Below are positions 7,638 to 17,585 of a stretch of DNA of 61,003 bases, piece after piece. Each line of letters begins with the position of its first letter. The stretch's first letter is position 1. A model generated the notes under the pieces. It had not been told where the DNA came from and ran no database searches. It saw only the letters and a program-made list of their open reading frames with translations. Position numbers and translations under genes: made by a program. Origin of the DNA: CAZNPU01 sp964575335 (GTDB lineage Bacteria > Planctomycetota > Phycisphaerae > Phycisphaerales > SM1A02); assembly GCA_964575335.1 (NCBI GenBank), contig CAZNPU010000019.1:1-61003 (forward strand). The letters run 5' to 3'.

Positions 7638-8033
7638 TTAAATCTGCCGCGCACTGCTGGCTCGCTCATACCTCGCCTCCGAAATCGGCGCGGCAAACGT
7701 CCCGCCGGAGTTTTCATTGTTCTTCAGCATGATGCTGCTGTGTGTGTGCAGATGCTTCCGTGTTGAATCGTCTTCCGTGCCAGTAACCGCATTCCGGACA
7801 TCGTTCATGCCCGCTCCGAAGATCGTATCTGCACTTCGCACAAAGTCCTTTGGCCTGTGCATTCTTGCGTCGGCAGGTGCTGGACCTCCGAAGCGCCGGC
7901 CGGCATGCGTTCCTGAATCACGCTCAATCCTGCGTACGAACAAAGTGCCAGCCCCAGCCATCACAGCCATCGCCCCACGTGTAATGCTCGGCGTCCTGTA
8001 ACGAGACGACGTGGGGAGAAGGGAGTTGGTCAT
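7638..8033 (-). CDS. Hypothetical ORF, doubtful
   Basis: An open frame of 131 codons from ATG 8033 (open to 8129 with an earlier start). One short hydrophobic stretch near the N-terminus (RGAMAVMAGAGTLFV) is followed by a polar, Ser/Arg/His-rich tail without recognisable domains. It has no good ribosome-binding site and no family I know. It sits in the repeat-rich accessory stretch between the S23-family gene and the hutU remnant, and could equally be non-coding DNA. Confidence 0.25.
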   Translation of the reverse strand: MTNSLLPTSSRYRTPSITRGAMAVMAGAGTLFVRRIERDSGTHAGRRFGGPAPADARMHRPKDFVRSADTIFGAGMNDVRNAVTGTEDDSTRKHLHTHSSIMLKNNENSGGTFAAPISEARYERASSARQI

Positions 8034-8149
8034 GGTTGTGAGACTACTTTGGTGAAGGTGACGATTGCGGAGCAGGAAAGCGGTAGTGTCCTCGTAAGGG
8101 AATTTGACGTTCAACGATCTGGCTATCAATAGAAGATCACGGCACGTTA

Positions 8150-8221
8150 TGCGTTCCTCCGCTTCTTCCGTTCATCCCGCACGATCACCTGCCCTGCGTC
8201 CTGAGAGTAGCCGAGGCCGAC
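8150..8221 (-). pseudogene. Remnant of a diverged urocanase C-terminus
   Basis: A 24-codon stretch encodes VGLGYSQDAGQVIVRDERKK and a few more residues before a stop. This matches VGIGYSQHAGQVIVCDGTKE of the intact hutU in the window (about residues 555-580). DNA identity looks like roughly three quarters over about 75 bp with one small indel, so it is not a recent copy. Flanking sequence has no urocanase similarity. It lies just downstream of the orphan gene at 8229-8654, on the same strand as hutU. Confidence 0.75.
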
Positions 8222-8228
8222 TGTGCAT

Positions 8229-8654
8229 TCATTCGATCGGGCCCGACCATACAAATCGCTTCGATGACTGTGCCGCCCGTTCAATTGGCCATGGCCACAC
8301 GCTTTGGCCTTCATCAGAATTCGCACGCCGCCACCAGCCGCCGCCATTTTCGTGAGAACCCCAGAACACGATTTGATCCGCAAACACATCCTCCAGGAAA
8401 TCAATGACAGCACCGACGATCACATTCGCCTTCTCCTCGTCGGATAATTTGTCGTCGTAGTTCGAGAAGTGGCCGTGAGTGAAATTTCCAGCGACAAGGG
8501 TCAACTCTGTACCATCATCATGAATCTCGATTGGCCCTACATCGGGATGCACAGGTGGAAACACAACGCACGGCTGCACAGCGCCGGTCACTCTGAAAGC
8601 GCACGTCGCGAAGCGTTTCCGAAGCTTTGGAATGAGGCGATCTGCAAGTGTCAT
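8229..8654 (-). CDS. Hypothetical protein, translationally close to hutU
   Basis: A 141-residue soluble, acidic protein with no signal or membrane segment. Recognisable features are a mixed alpha/beta pattern (IEIHDDGTELTLVAGNFTHGHF, a conserved-looking GHFSNYD, then VIVGAVIDFLEDVFADQIVFW) and a tryptophan-rich C-terminus (GGGWWRR, VWPWP). I do not recognise the family; its size and style recall small immunity or SMI1/Imm-type proteins, but that is only a guess. Its ATG is 6 bp after the hutU stop, so it is probably co-translated with hutU. A hutU fragment follows immediately downstream, suggesting that it was inserted between duplicated hutU ends. Confidence 0.6.
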   Translation of the reverse strand: MTLADRLIPKLRKRFATCAFRVTGAVQPCVVFPPVHPDVGPIEIHDDGTELTLVAGNFTHGHFSNYDDKLSDEEKANVIVGAVIDFLEDVFADQIVFWGSHENGGGWWRRANSDEGQSVWPWPIERAAQSSKRFVWSGPIE

Positions 8655-8660
8655 TCAGAT

Positions 8661-10487
<1,827 letters not shown>

Positions 10488-10627
10488 GATGCGATCATCA
10501 AAGATAATTCATAATGAGACGTGTTCTGCCAGCATGATATAAAGACAACACGCCGGGCGGGCAGGTTTGCAGCCCCACAATGCGATTCACGCGACTGCTG
10601 CCTGCGTTTAAGCCTGCGTCCGCTGGT

Positions 10628-12700
10628 TCAGGAGTAGTAATCCATATCCGCATCCGCGTACGGATCAGGGGCAGCGATGCTGACATCTTCCAGTTCCACG
10701 CCTTCAGGCAGCGCGTTGATGAACAGCCTGCCGTAGGGCTTGGTGGCGATACGCGGATCAAGCACCGCAACCTGGCCCATGTCGGTGCTGGAGCGGATCA
10801 ATCGGCCGATGCCTTGCTTGAAGCGGATGATGGCGCGCGGCAGTTGATCATCATTGAACGGATTCCCGCCGCTTGCGCGGATAAGCTCGTGCCGCGCTTC
10901 AATGAGCGGTCGGTCGGGTACATCAAACGGCAGGCGCGTGATGATGACATTGCGCAACCCTCTGCCGCGCACGTCAACGCCTTGCCAGAAACTGTTGGTG
11001 CCCAGCAGCACCGAGCGTTCATCTTCTCGAAAACGCTTCAGCAAAAGACCCGGCGGACCGTCGACGCCCTGCACCAGTACGGGAAACTCATGGTCACTCA
11101 GCAGCGGGCGCAACTGCTCAGCCACTTTGTTGAGCATGGCGAAGCTGGTGAATAAGACGAATGCGCCGCCGTCGGTTTCAACAATCAGTTGCTCGATGCG
11201 CGGCACGATGTGATCAATATATTGCGGGTGGTTCGGCTCCGGCATCGTGCGATCGATGATCACACGCATCTGCGCTGCGTGATTGAACGGGCTGCCGAGT
11301 TGCAGCGTTTTTGCGCCGTTGCAGCCCAGGCGGCTGATGGCGTGCGAAAAGTTCTCCGGCCCGGTCGCAAGCGTGGCGGAGGTGAGCACAACCGATATGT
11401 CCTTGTTGAACAGCCGCTCGCGCAGAATGGGTGAAACATCCACCGCCACGCAACGCAACGTGAGGCGGGGTTGCGATGAACGTCGCCCGACGGTTCGCGC
11501 CCGCGCGCCTGAAGCGTGTTGCGTCAATCCCTCAACGCCTTCCAGAAAATACACGCATCCTTCAATCTGCTGCTCCAGCAACACCTCAGCATGCAAGGCG
11601 ATATCGTCGGCTCGTTGGGCGTAGCTGTTGAGTTCGTACTGATCAGCGTCGCTGGCGACTTTCTCTTTCAACAGGCGAAGTTCCCTGGCCAGCTTTTTCA
11701 TCACCGGCGTGAGCTGATTGTCCACGACGCCCGGCGAGTTGATGCGCCCGTTGCGCGAGTTGCTGGTCTTATGCCATTCGATCAGCGCGTCGAACATGTG
11801 TTCCATCTGGTTGCGGCATTGCAGCGTGAGCGACGTGACGGAATCGAGCAATTCGTATGAATCGTCCTTGAGCTGCACCGTTGTCAGGAAGCCTCGCCGC
11901 GTGCGCGGTTGATACAGGAGGTTCAGCAGGTGCCGAATGCGCGATTCGCTCAGGCTGACGCCGAAGTGATCTGCCGCGACTTCTTCAACGCAGTGCGCTT
12001 CATCGAGAATGACGTGATCATATTGAGGCAGGAATCCGACGCCCTGGCCGCGCAAAGCGAGATCAGAGAAAAACAGCGCGTGGTTGCACACCAGCAGGTC
12101 GCCGTTTTCCATGCGCCGCCGCGCTGCCTGATAGAAGCACTTGTCGTAATACGGGCACTTTTTGCCCATGCAGTTGTGCGAATCAGACTGAGCGTAATCC
12201 CACACCTCCGGCCTTTGCAGTTGCGGCAATGTTGACAACGTGCCGTCGCGCGTGGCGTATGCCCAATCTTCAATCACATGCAGCGAATGTCGGGCATCAT
12301 CATCAACAAACAGCCGATCCTGCCGCTCGCTGGCGAGCTTCAGGCGGCGAAGCGACACGTAATTGCCGCGCCCCTTCACCAGCACCGCGCTGAATTCTTC
12401 GGGAATCACTGCGTTGAGCAGCGGGATATCTTTTTCGATCAACTGCTCCTGCAGGTTGATGGTGTTGGTGACGACCACCACGCGTTCTTCGTGTTCGACG
12501 ATGCGTTTGATGGCGGGGAGAAGATAGGCAAACGATTTGCCCACGCCGGTGCCGGCTTCCACCAGCAGCTTGCCGCGCCGCTCCAGGGCCTGCTCCACTG
12601 CAGCGGCCATCTCCACCTGCTGCGGCCGCGATTCGAAATGCGGCAGCCGCCGGGCGATCGCGCCGTCAGGCGAAAGCAGATTGACCACATCCAGCGGCAT
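10628..12700 (-). CDS. DinG/XPD-family ATP-dependent DNA helicase
   Basis: Superfamily 2 helicase of the DinG/YoaA type (5'-3' unwinding, repair and R-loop/replication roles in known members). Walker A EAGTGVGKS lies at residues 48-56 and DEAH at 233-236. Motif VI QGIGRLIRS is near the C-terminus. The iron-sulfur domain is present but unusual: three Cys remain (C177, C182, C188), while the first ligand, normally in a GRxxYxC motif near residue 116, is Ser (GRGNYVS). The cluster may therefore be lost or use another ligand. It stands alone between hutU and thiG on the same strand. At 690 residues it has the usual helicase length without an exonuclease domain. Confidence 0.9.
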   Translation of the reverse strand: MPLDVVNLLSPDGAIARRLPHFESRPQQVEMAAAVEQALERRGKLLVEAGTGVGKSFAYLLPAIKRIVEHEERVVVVTNTINLQEQLIEKDIPLLNAVIPEEFSAVLVKGRGNYVSLRRLKLASERQDRLFVDDDARHSLHVIEDWAYATRDGTLSTLPQLQRPEVWDYAQSDSHNCMGKKCPYYDKCFYQAARRRMENGDLLVCNHALFFSDLALRGQGVGFLPQYDHVILDEAHCVEEVAADHFGVSLSESRIRHLLNLLYQPRTRRGFLTTVQLKDDSYELLDSVTSLTLQCRNQMEHMFDALIEWHKTSNSRNGRINSPGVVDNQLTPVMKKLARELRLLKEKVASDADQYELNSYAQRADDIALHAEVLLEQQIEGCVYFLEGVEGLTQHASGARARTVGRRSSQPRLTLRCVAVDVSPILRERLFNKDISVVLTSATLATGPENFSHAISRLGCNGAKTLQLGSPFNHAAQMRVIIDRTMPEPNHPQYIDHIVPRIEQLIVETDGGAFVLFTSFAMLNKVAEQLRPLLSDHEFPVLVQGVDGPPGLLLKRFREDERSVLLGTNSFWQGVDVRGRGLRNVIITRLPFDVPDRPLIEARHELIRASGGNPFNDDQLPRAIIRFKQGIGRLIRSSTDMGQVAVLDPRIATKPYGRLFINALPEGVELEDVSIAAPDPYADADMDYYS

Positions 12701-12808
12701 TGGTGGATTGTACGACAGCCAGCCTGCGATCGTGGCAATTGACCACAGCGAAAGCGAATCCGACGCCTGTCAGTTCGCTCAAGCCCCACAATCGCCTTGT
12801 CCAGCTAC

Positions 12809-13708
12809 TCACTCTCCGGGAATGTAACTCACCACGCCTTCCCACGGGCTTGAGGCGGTGGCGTACATTTTCTTGGGAATGCGTCCGGCGCGATAGCCGT
12901 GATAGCCCGCTTCGCACGCTGCCCGCATCGCAACAGCCATGCGCACCGGGTCTTTCGCGTGGGCGATGCCGGTGTTGAGCAGTACGCCATCAGCGCCCAG
13001 TTCCATCGCAATCGTCACGTCGCTCGGCGTTCCGACGCCCGCATCGATGATGACGGGATAGTCATGAGACGCTGAACCTTGGGCGCTCATGCCTGACGCC
13101 TGCTGCCCGGCATCTTCCTTCAACAGTTCGAGAATCATCCGAATCGCTGCGGGATTGGCCACGCCGCGGCCGGAACCGATCGGCGAGCCGGCGGGCATCA
13201 CGCTTGTCGCCCCCGCATCGCGCAGCCGCAGCGCCATGATCGGATCGTCGCCGCAGTAGCACAGTACCGAAAAACCGTCAGCGACCAGTTCTTTGCATGC
13301 CTCCAGCGTGCCGACAGGATCGGGCCAGAGCGTTTTCTTATCGCCCAGCACTTCCAGCTTCACCCAATCCTTGCCCGGGTTGTTGAGCTGCTCGAGTATC
13401 TCGCGCCCCAGCCGCGCTACGCGCACCGCGTCTTCAGCGGTGAAACAACCTGCGGTGTTGGGCAAAATGGTGTAGCGATCCAGATCAAGAAAATCCAGGA
13501 GCGAGCGACCCTGCTGGTCGATCAGCCGCTCCCGCCGCACTGCAACGGTGACAACCTCCGTGCCGGACGCCTCCAATGCTTCCTGCATGACCTCGTAATT
13601 CGGGTATTTGCCCGTGCCGACGATCAGGCGATTGTGAATCGTAACATGCCCCAGCCGCAGCGGTGCGATGGGGGAAGCCTGTTCCAATTGGTCGTGTTGT
13701 CGCAGCAT
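12809..13708 (-). CDS. thiG: Thiazole synthase ThiG
   Basis: TIM-barrel enzyme that builds the thiazole phosphate of thiamine from DXP, dehydroglycine/iminoglycine and sulfur carried by ThiS thiocarboxylate. Diagnostic blocks are RLIVGTGKY near the N-terminus, TVAVRR, LPNTAGC, WVKLEVLGD (Schiff-base Lys), CYCGDDP, GSPIGSGRG and VIIDAGVGTPSD. About 20 residues (near 198-219, with GQQASGMSAQGSAS) are inserted before the DAGVGT strand, making it 299 residues against about 260. The start is at ATG 13708. No TPP riboswitch was recognised upstream. The partner gene thiS is on the same strand but 2.8 kb upstream, with unrelated genes between. Confidence 0.96.
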   Translation of the reverse strand: MLRQHDQLEQASPIAPLRLGHVTIHNRLIVGTGKYPNYEVMQEALEASGTEVVTVAVRRERLIDQQGRSLLDFLDLDRYTILPNTAGCFTAEDAVRVARLGREILEQLNNPGKDWVKLEVLGDKKTLWPDPVGTLEACKELVADGFSVLCYCGDDPIMALRLRDAGATSVMPAGSPIGSGRGVANPAAIRMILELLKEDAGQQASGMSAQGSASHDYPVIIDAGVGTPSDVTIAMELGADGVLLNTGIAHAKDPVRMAVAMRAACEAGYHGYRAGRIPKKMYATASSPWEGVVSYIPGE

Positions 13709-13938
13709 AATCGTGAGTATCGTAGCGACGTTTTTTGCGCAAAGCAGCGGCAAAATGAGCTCTTTGAATCAACTGCGCTGGCTGCGGTTCGATGATATTG
13801 GCCTGTGCATGGGAGGAGCGGGGGAGGAAGGGGAGTAGCCCTGTTTGCAGCCTGGTATCAACCGATACCCCGCTGCGAATCATGCATTCCGGGGCGTGGT
13901 TTAGGGCAATATGTGGCGTTCAAGGGCGGCGCTGTCAA

Positions 13939-15228
13939 TCAGTTATTTTGTTTGGGGGGATGCAGGGTCAGCGTGCCTGCGGGCTGGTCGAGCATCTGCT
14001 GCGCAAGTGCAGCAATCTGCCGGCCGTCACACGCTGCAAGCGCAGCAATGACCGCTTCAATCGGCTCATCCCACACGTACTCAATCATCGATCGCGCCAA
14101 TAACCACTGACCTTCCATCAGCGATGCCTGCGGTTCGGGGATTCGTCGCCGCATCGCAGAAAAGTCAGGCGTTTCGGCAAGCGAGCGAGCGATAAACACA
14201 CCGGGAGCGGATAAATTCTTCGCATCGGCTGTAAGCGTATTGAGCATGTCCCGCATGCGCTTCTGCAGCGCATCGACATCAGGCAACTCTGCTGCTGATG
14301 CGACATCCACAATGAAGAACATTCCTTCCGGTGTCGGGACGTGCTCAAAGACGGTCAGCTTCTCGCGGCTGTGATCTGCGTGCATTCTGATGTGTGAGGC
14401 AATCACCGTCGCTGCGGCCAGTGTGTGCGGCTTCTGGTCCGGCAACTGCCACCACACCATTGCGTGTGATACGGGCAAATCCCATGTTGCGCGCACAGTG
14501 CGTTGTGCGACAAATGGCTGCACTTGTGCCGCCTCAGGTGGTCGCGATGCAGATTCCAATGGCTCAAATGCCTCTACAAGTTTCGTGCGCATCGCGGCAG
14601 GATCGGCTGGGCCGATTGTGGCAATCAGAATGGTTCGATCAATCGGCACATGCTTTGTTGCAGCTTGCTCCACATCCGCCAAAGCAGCATTCGCCACCGA
14701 CGCATGGAGTTCGACATGTACGTCTCCGTGCCGCACTGTCTGGTTCCATGCTGCGATTGCCCACTTGCTTGTAAAGCCGCGGCTGGCGGTGTAGCGTTCT
14801 TCCATTGCAATGTTCTGCTTTTCGCGCTGCAGCACTGCATCGCTAAATGTTCGGGCTGCCATCCACTGTGCGCAGCGAACGATTGCTTCGGGCCATTTTT
14901 CAGGCTCAGCGAAAATTTCTAGACGCATGCTGTGGTGCATGGTTTCGCCGTTGATGAGCATGCCCGGCGGGTTGAGCATTTCGGGATCTGTCGAACGAAT
15001 CAGCATATGCTCCAGCAGGTGCGACCACTGCGGCTGGCTGGGGCTGTCGTTGGCCAGATGTACGGGTAGAAAGCAGAAAATTGTTTGTCGAGGAGCATCA
15101 GGCGCATGCATGATCAGCGCGCGAATGCCGTTGGTCAGTTCCAATCGTTCGGATTGAAGTTTGTTGAACGGCGCAGCTATTGCGATCTGGCCAGCCAATG
15201 CGCACGCGGTGATGTACGGGATCGGCAT
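13939..15228 (-). CDS. M16-family (pitrilysin-like) zinc metallopeptidase, exported
   Basis: A single ~430-residue M16 unit. It has an N-terminal hydrophobic signal-like segment (ACALAGQIAIAAP), the inverted zinc motif HLLEH at residues 70-74, and the distal Glu in NIAMEER near 143. Known members cleave small peptides in the periplasm, often as pairs of an active and an inactive subunit; no partner is encoded next to it. The start is supported by ATAGGAG a few bases before ATG 15228. It lies 73 bp downstream of the DUF2089/membrane pair on the same strand, possibly one transcript. Confidence 0.82.
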   Translation of the reverse strand: MPIPYITACALAGQIAIAAPFNKLQSERLELTNGIRALIMHAPDAPRQTIFCFLPVHLANDSPSQPQWSHLLEHMLIRSTDPEMLNPPGMLINGETMHHSMRLEIFAEPEKWPEAIVRCAQWMAARTFSDAVLQREKQNIAMEERYTASRGFTSKWAIAAWNQTVRHGDVHVELHASVANAALADVEQAATKHVPIDRTILIATIGPADPAAMRTKLVEAFEPLESASRPPEAAQVQPFVAQRTVRATWDLPVSHAMVWWQLPDQKPHTLAAATVIASHIRMHADHSREKLTVFEHVPTPEGMFFIVDVASAAELPDVDALQKRMRDMLNTLTADAKNLSAPGVFIARSLAETPDFSAMRRRIPEPQASLMEGQWLLARSMIEYVWDEPIEAVIAALAACDGRQIAALAQQMLDQPAGTLTLHPPKQNN

Positions 15229-15301
15229 ATTGATCTCCTATGAATTACGCTCACACAGCGGGTGCTCAGGCGCCTAAGCGCGTGCGCTTTGCTTGATTGC
15301 T

Positions 15302-15691
15302 TCAACTGCGACGAAAGTTCTCTGCCTCGATTCGGCGCTGCTCGGCTTCGTGATAACGCTGGCGAATCACCAGCGTCAGCGGCAGCAGAACCAGTATCAG
15401 AATCAGTCCTGGAAGGCCCATGCCGTACCAGACTGCGTAGGGCTGATCGGCAAGTTTCGCAGCAATGGACAAGCCAATGAGAACGATGCCCGCGCTGACG
15501 GCAATCCAATGGATTGCAAACACCAGGGTTTTGGCCTTGCCGCGCGGCGCAAGGATGCCAACCAGCGTGCCGTAGATTCCGCCAAAGATCCCCACGCTGC
15601 TGCCGAGTATCGCGCCGAACATGCCGGGGTTGCTGATCCAAAGGTGCGGCGTTTCCGCAGCGGTAAAAAGCAGGGGCAGCATGTGATTCAT
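15302..15691 (-). CDS. Small integral membrane protein paired with DUF2089
   Basis: A 129-residue protein with three or four transmembrane helices. These include a Gly-rich first one (GMFGAILGSSVGIFGGIYGTLVG) and a charged Arg/Glu-rich C-terminal tail. Its start overlaps the stop of the DUF2089 gene by 4 bp (ATGA), so the two are translationally coupled. Function is unknown. Pairs of a DUF2089 DNA-binding protein and a small membrane protein occur in other planctomycetes, which suggests that the membrane protein is the regulator's partner or target. Confidence 0.75.
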   Translation of the reverse strand: MNHMLPLLFTAAETPHLWISNPGMFGAILGSSVGIFGGIYGTLVGILAPRGKAKTLVFAIHWIAVSAGIVLIGLSIAAKLADQPYAVWYGMGLPGLILILVLLPLTLVIRQRYHEAEQRRIEAENFRRS

Positions 15692-16023
15692 GGCGTGTGT
15701 TCCTGTTGTGATGATTTATCGAGCAATGCACGCAGCGATGCCCGGTGCAGCTCGCGCAGCTTGGCGGCATCGGCTGGGGCGATGCGGCCGCTGGCGATGA
15801 GGTCGGCCAGGTAATCGCTGACAGGATCTGTCTGCCTGCCTTCCATCACCTGCCGCAGGCGTTCAATCAGGCCATCGAGCCGGCTGCGAATCGTGGGATA
15901 GGAAACGCCATAGACCTCAGCCAGCTTCTTGACCGATCCTGAAGCGAGCACGAACGCGCAAATCATGTGCTGATCGTCCGCAGACAATCTGAGCAGGGGA
16001 GATTCAGTCTGGTCATCCGTCAT
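15688..16023 (-). CDS. DUF2089-family putative transcriptional regulator
   Basis: A 111-residue protein. The core LSADDQHMICAFVLASGSVKKLAEVYGVSYPTIRSRLDGLI is a sigma-70 region 4-like helix-turn-helix, characteristic of DUF2089 proteins. The zinc ribbon that precedes the HTH in many DUF2089 members is missing. The C-terminal ~35 residues (ADLIASGRIAPADAAKL) look like a short SHOCT-like helix pair. It is first in an operon with the overlapping membrane-protein gene. An AT-rich promoter and a 7-bp inverted repeat lie just upstream and may be its own operator. Confidence 0.8.
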   Translation of the reverse strand: MTDDQTESPLLRLSADDQHMICAFVLASGSVKKLAEVYGVSYPTIRSRLDGLIERLRQVMEGRQTDPVSDYLADLIASGRIAPADAAKLRELHRASLRALLDKSSQQEHTP

Positions 16024-16037
16024 GGATAGCTTTCAAA

Positions 16038-16065
16038 AAATTAAACCGAGTTTTTATTTTGTCAA
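16038..16065 (-). promoter_or_regulatory. Sigma-70-type promoter for the DUF2089 operon
   Basis: On the minus strand TTGACA (16065-16060), a 16-bp spacer and TAATTT (16043-16038) form a good -35/-10 pair within an AT-rich block. The -10 ends 14 bp before the ATG at 16023, so the 5' leader would be very short. An inverted repeat CTTTGAA (16071-16077)/TTCAAAG (16103-16109) lies just upstream, with a third TTTCAAA at 16031. Confidence 0.6.
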
Positions 16066-16109
16066 TAAGTCTTTGAACAAAATTCATAAAAACTGAATGA
16101 TATTCAAAG

Positions 16110-16471
16110 AAGCCGGGCACAGGCGGTCAGTGAGGAGGACGCTGCATGCAGGTTGCATCAACCTCATGCAGCACCAGGCTCAGCCGCCGCGGTGTGCACC
16201 AGCCAAAGGCGCTGTTGCTGTCAGGGACCGCATCGCAAGCAGTGTGCCCGCTTGATATGTCGGGTCACTCTGCGGAAGCTCCAAAAAAAGAGCTGGCTGC
16301 GGCTCCTCAGTCTCCTGTGGTACAGCGGTTTTTGTTTGTTCCATAAGGCAGCTTGCCGGTTCAATCACATGAACCGTGCTGTCAGCAAGAGGCAATTCGC
16401 ATCTTGTTCGTTCGCACTCCGGCTTGCGCGAATGGGATGGGAAGCGCCTGCTGCAGCAAATGGCCCCCAGT
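16110..16471. other. Intergenic stretch, no confident gene
   Basis: Between thiS and the DUF2089 promoter there is about 360 bp with only a short minus-strand open frame (16180-16344, about 54 codons from an internal ATG, starting MEQTKTAVPQETEEP). It has no domain, no clear ribosome-binding site and no membrane segment. I cannot call it a gene. No tRNA, riboswitch or strong hairpin was recognised. Confidence 0.4.
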
Positions 16472-16678
16472 TCATCCGCCGCCGACGAGGGTGACGATTT
16501 CGATGCGGTCGCCGTGGGCGAGTTGCCGCTCAGCGTGTTGACGCTTGGGAATCAGCGTTCGGTTGATTTCGACCGCACAGGCAGCCTCGCCCAGGCCGCG
16601 CTGCTGCAGCAACTGCGCCACACTGCAGGGCGCATCAAGCGTGAGGGGTTCATCGTTGACATAGACGGTCAGCGCCAT
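16472..16678 (-). CDS. thiS: Sulfur carrier protein ThiS
   Basis: A 68-residue ubiquitin-like protein. The ATG is at 16678 and the protein begins MALTVYVNDEPLTL, then CAVEINRTLIPK, and ends EIVTLVGGG; the C-terminal Gly-Gly is the site of adenylation and thiocarboxylation. It delivers sulfur to ThiG for thiazole formation. In many genomes thiS and thiG are adjacent; here they are on the same strand but separated by the DUF2089, membrane-protein and M16 genes. Confidence 0.93.
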   Translation of the reverse strand: MALTVYVNDEPLTLDAPCSVAQLLQQRGLGEAACAVEINRTLIPKRQHAERQLAHGDRIEIVTLVGGG

Positions 16679-16910
16679 GCCTGATGATAGGGGGTTGAAG
16701 ACGAAAGATGAAAGTTGGCAGGTGAAAGCGAAAAGCCCGCAGCTCAAAGACGATGGTGAACGGGCGTGACGAACAGCGCGAGAGGTGCGGGGGGTGCTGT
16801 GTGGGGTTGGTATACGGCGTCGCATTGCCATGCGACGCTATTGCATGCTTTGCGGTGTGCTTTGTGGTGTTACCGCTCGCTGCCGATTGTCTGATGCGTC
16901 ACTCTTCTGC

Positions 16911-17585
16911 TTATTCCTTTTCGCTGCGCTTGACCATTTCCTCGACCCACACCGGCACGTATGGGGGAATGCAGCCTTTGGAGACCGGCCAGTCTTTATA
17001 CAGGCCGATCTGCTTACCGATGGCGATCGCACGCTTGCGGTGTTTGGCGTGATTGATGCCGATCGCAGCGAGCGTGTTGTTCATCGTCCACTGTACTTCC
17101 GGTTTGGCCTTGGGCATCTCGCGCTCGATGCGGTCCAGCAGCGCATCCAGATCAAGGCCGTCAGTTTTTTTCTTGTTCACGCAACTGGCGGTGAGGTTCC
17201 AGCCTGCGCGGGCAGCCCAGCGGTCCTTCGCCTTCATCCACTTCTCGCGCAGCTTGTCCTTTTCTGGATGCTGAGCGACGACATACGCGTTCAACCAGTC
17301 CGCAACCTGCGCGCAGGTGACCGACCGCGTGAGCTTGTCAAGCTCAGCAGCGGAGAGCAATGCAGGCTTGATGATGAGCGTGGCGACGAGCTGCGCTTCG
17401 ACATTGCCAGTGTCCCAGAGTTTGAGCGCAAGCTCGTGATTGGTTTTGAGCTTCTTGGCGATTGTGCGGATGTCGCCGAGCTTCACGCCGAACTGGTTTT
17501 CAGGCGCACCCGCCTTGGTGTTGTGCCTGCGGCGAGCATCGTCGCCGAGCGATTCGAGCTGTGCAAGAATTTCCTTGACAGTCAT
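16911..17585 (-). CDS. AlkD-like DNA alkylation repair protein (HEAT-like repeats)
   Basis: A 224-residue all-helical protein of the AlkD/AlkC-type DNA glycosylase superfamily. Typical segments are FGVKLGDIRTIAKKLKTNHELALKLW near the N-terminus, VEAQLVATLI, VADWLNAYVV, RAGWNLTASC and EVQWTMNNTLAAIG. Family members excise positively charged alkylated bases such as N3- and N7-alkylpurines. Some distant members have other or unknown roles, so activity is inferred. The start is ATG 17585; no strong Shine-Dalgarno is visible. It is a stand-alone gene between thiS and smc. Confidence 0.85.
   Translation of the reverse strand: MTVKEILAQLESLGDDARRRHNTKAGAPENQFGVKLGDIRTIAKKLKTNHELALKLWDTGNVEAQLVATLIIKPALLSAAELDKLTRSVTCAQVADWLNAYVVAQHPEKDKLREKWMKAKDRWAARAGWNLTASCVNKKKTDGLDLDALLDRIEREMPKAKPEVQWTMNNTLAAIGINHAKHRKRAIAIGKQIGLYKDWPVSKGCIPPYVPVWVEEMVKRSEKE

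Noticed and set aside
6956..7640. Possible diversity-generating retroelement (Avd-like protein plus repeats)
   Set aside because: No reverse transcriptase, no template/variable repeat pair with adenine-specific changes; only the four-helix-bundle family is shared.
13709..13938. TPP riboswitch upstream of thiG
   Set aside because: The conserved CTGAGA and ACCTGATCTGG-type THI-box segments were not found on the minus strand here or upstream of thiS.
16180..16344. Short minus-strand ORF (about 54 codons) between thiS and DUF2089
   Set aside because: No ribosome-binding site, domain or conserved neighbour; ends in Gly-Gly but nothing else suggests a peptide precursor.
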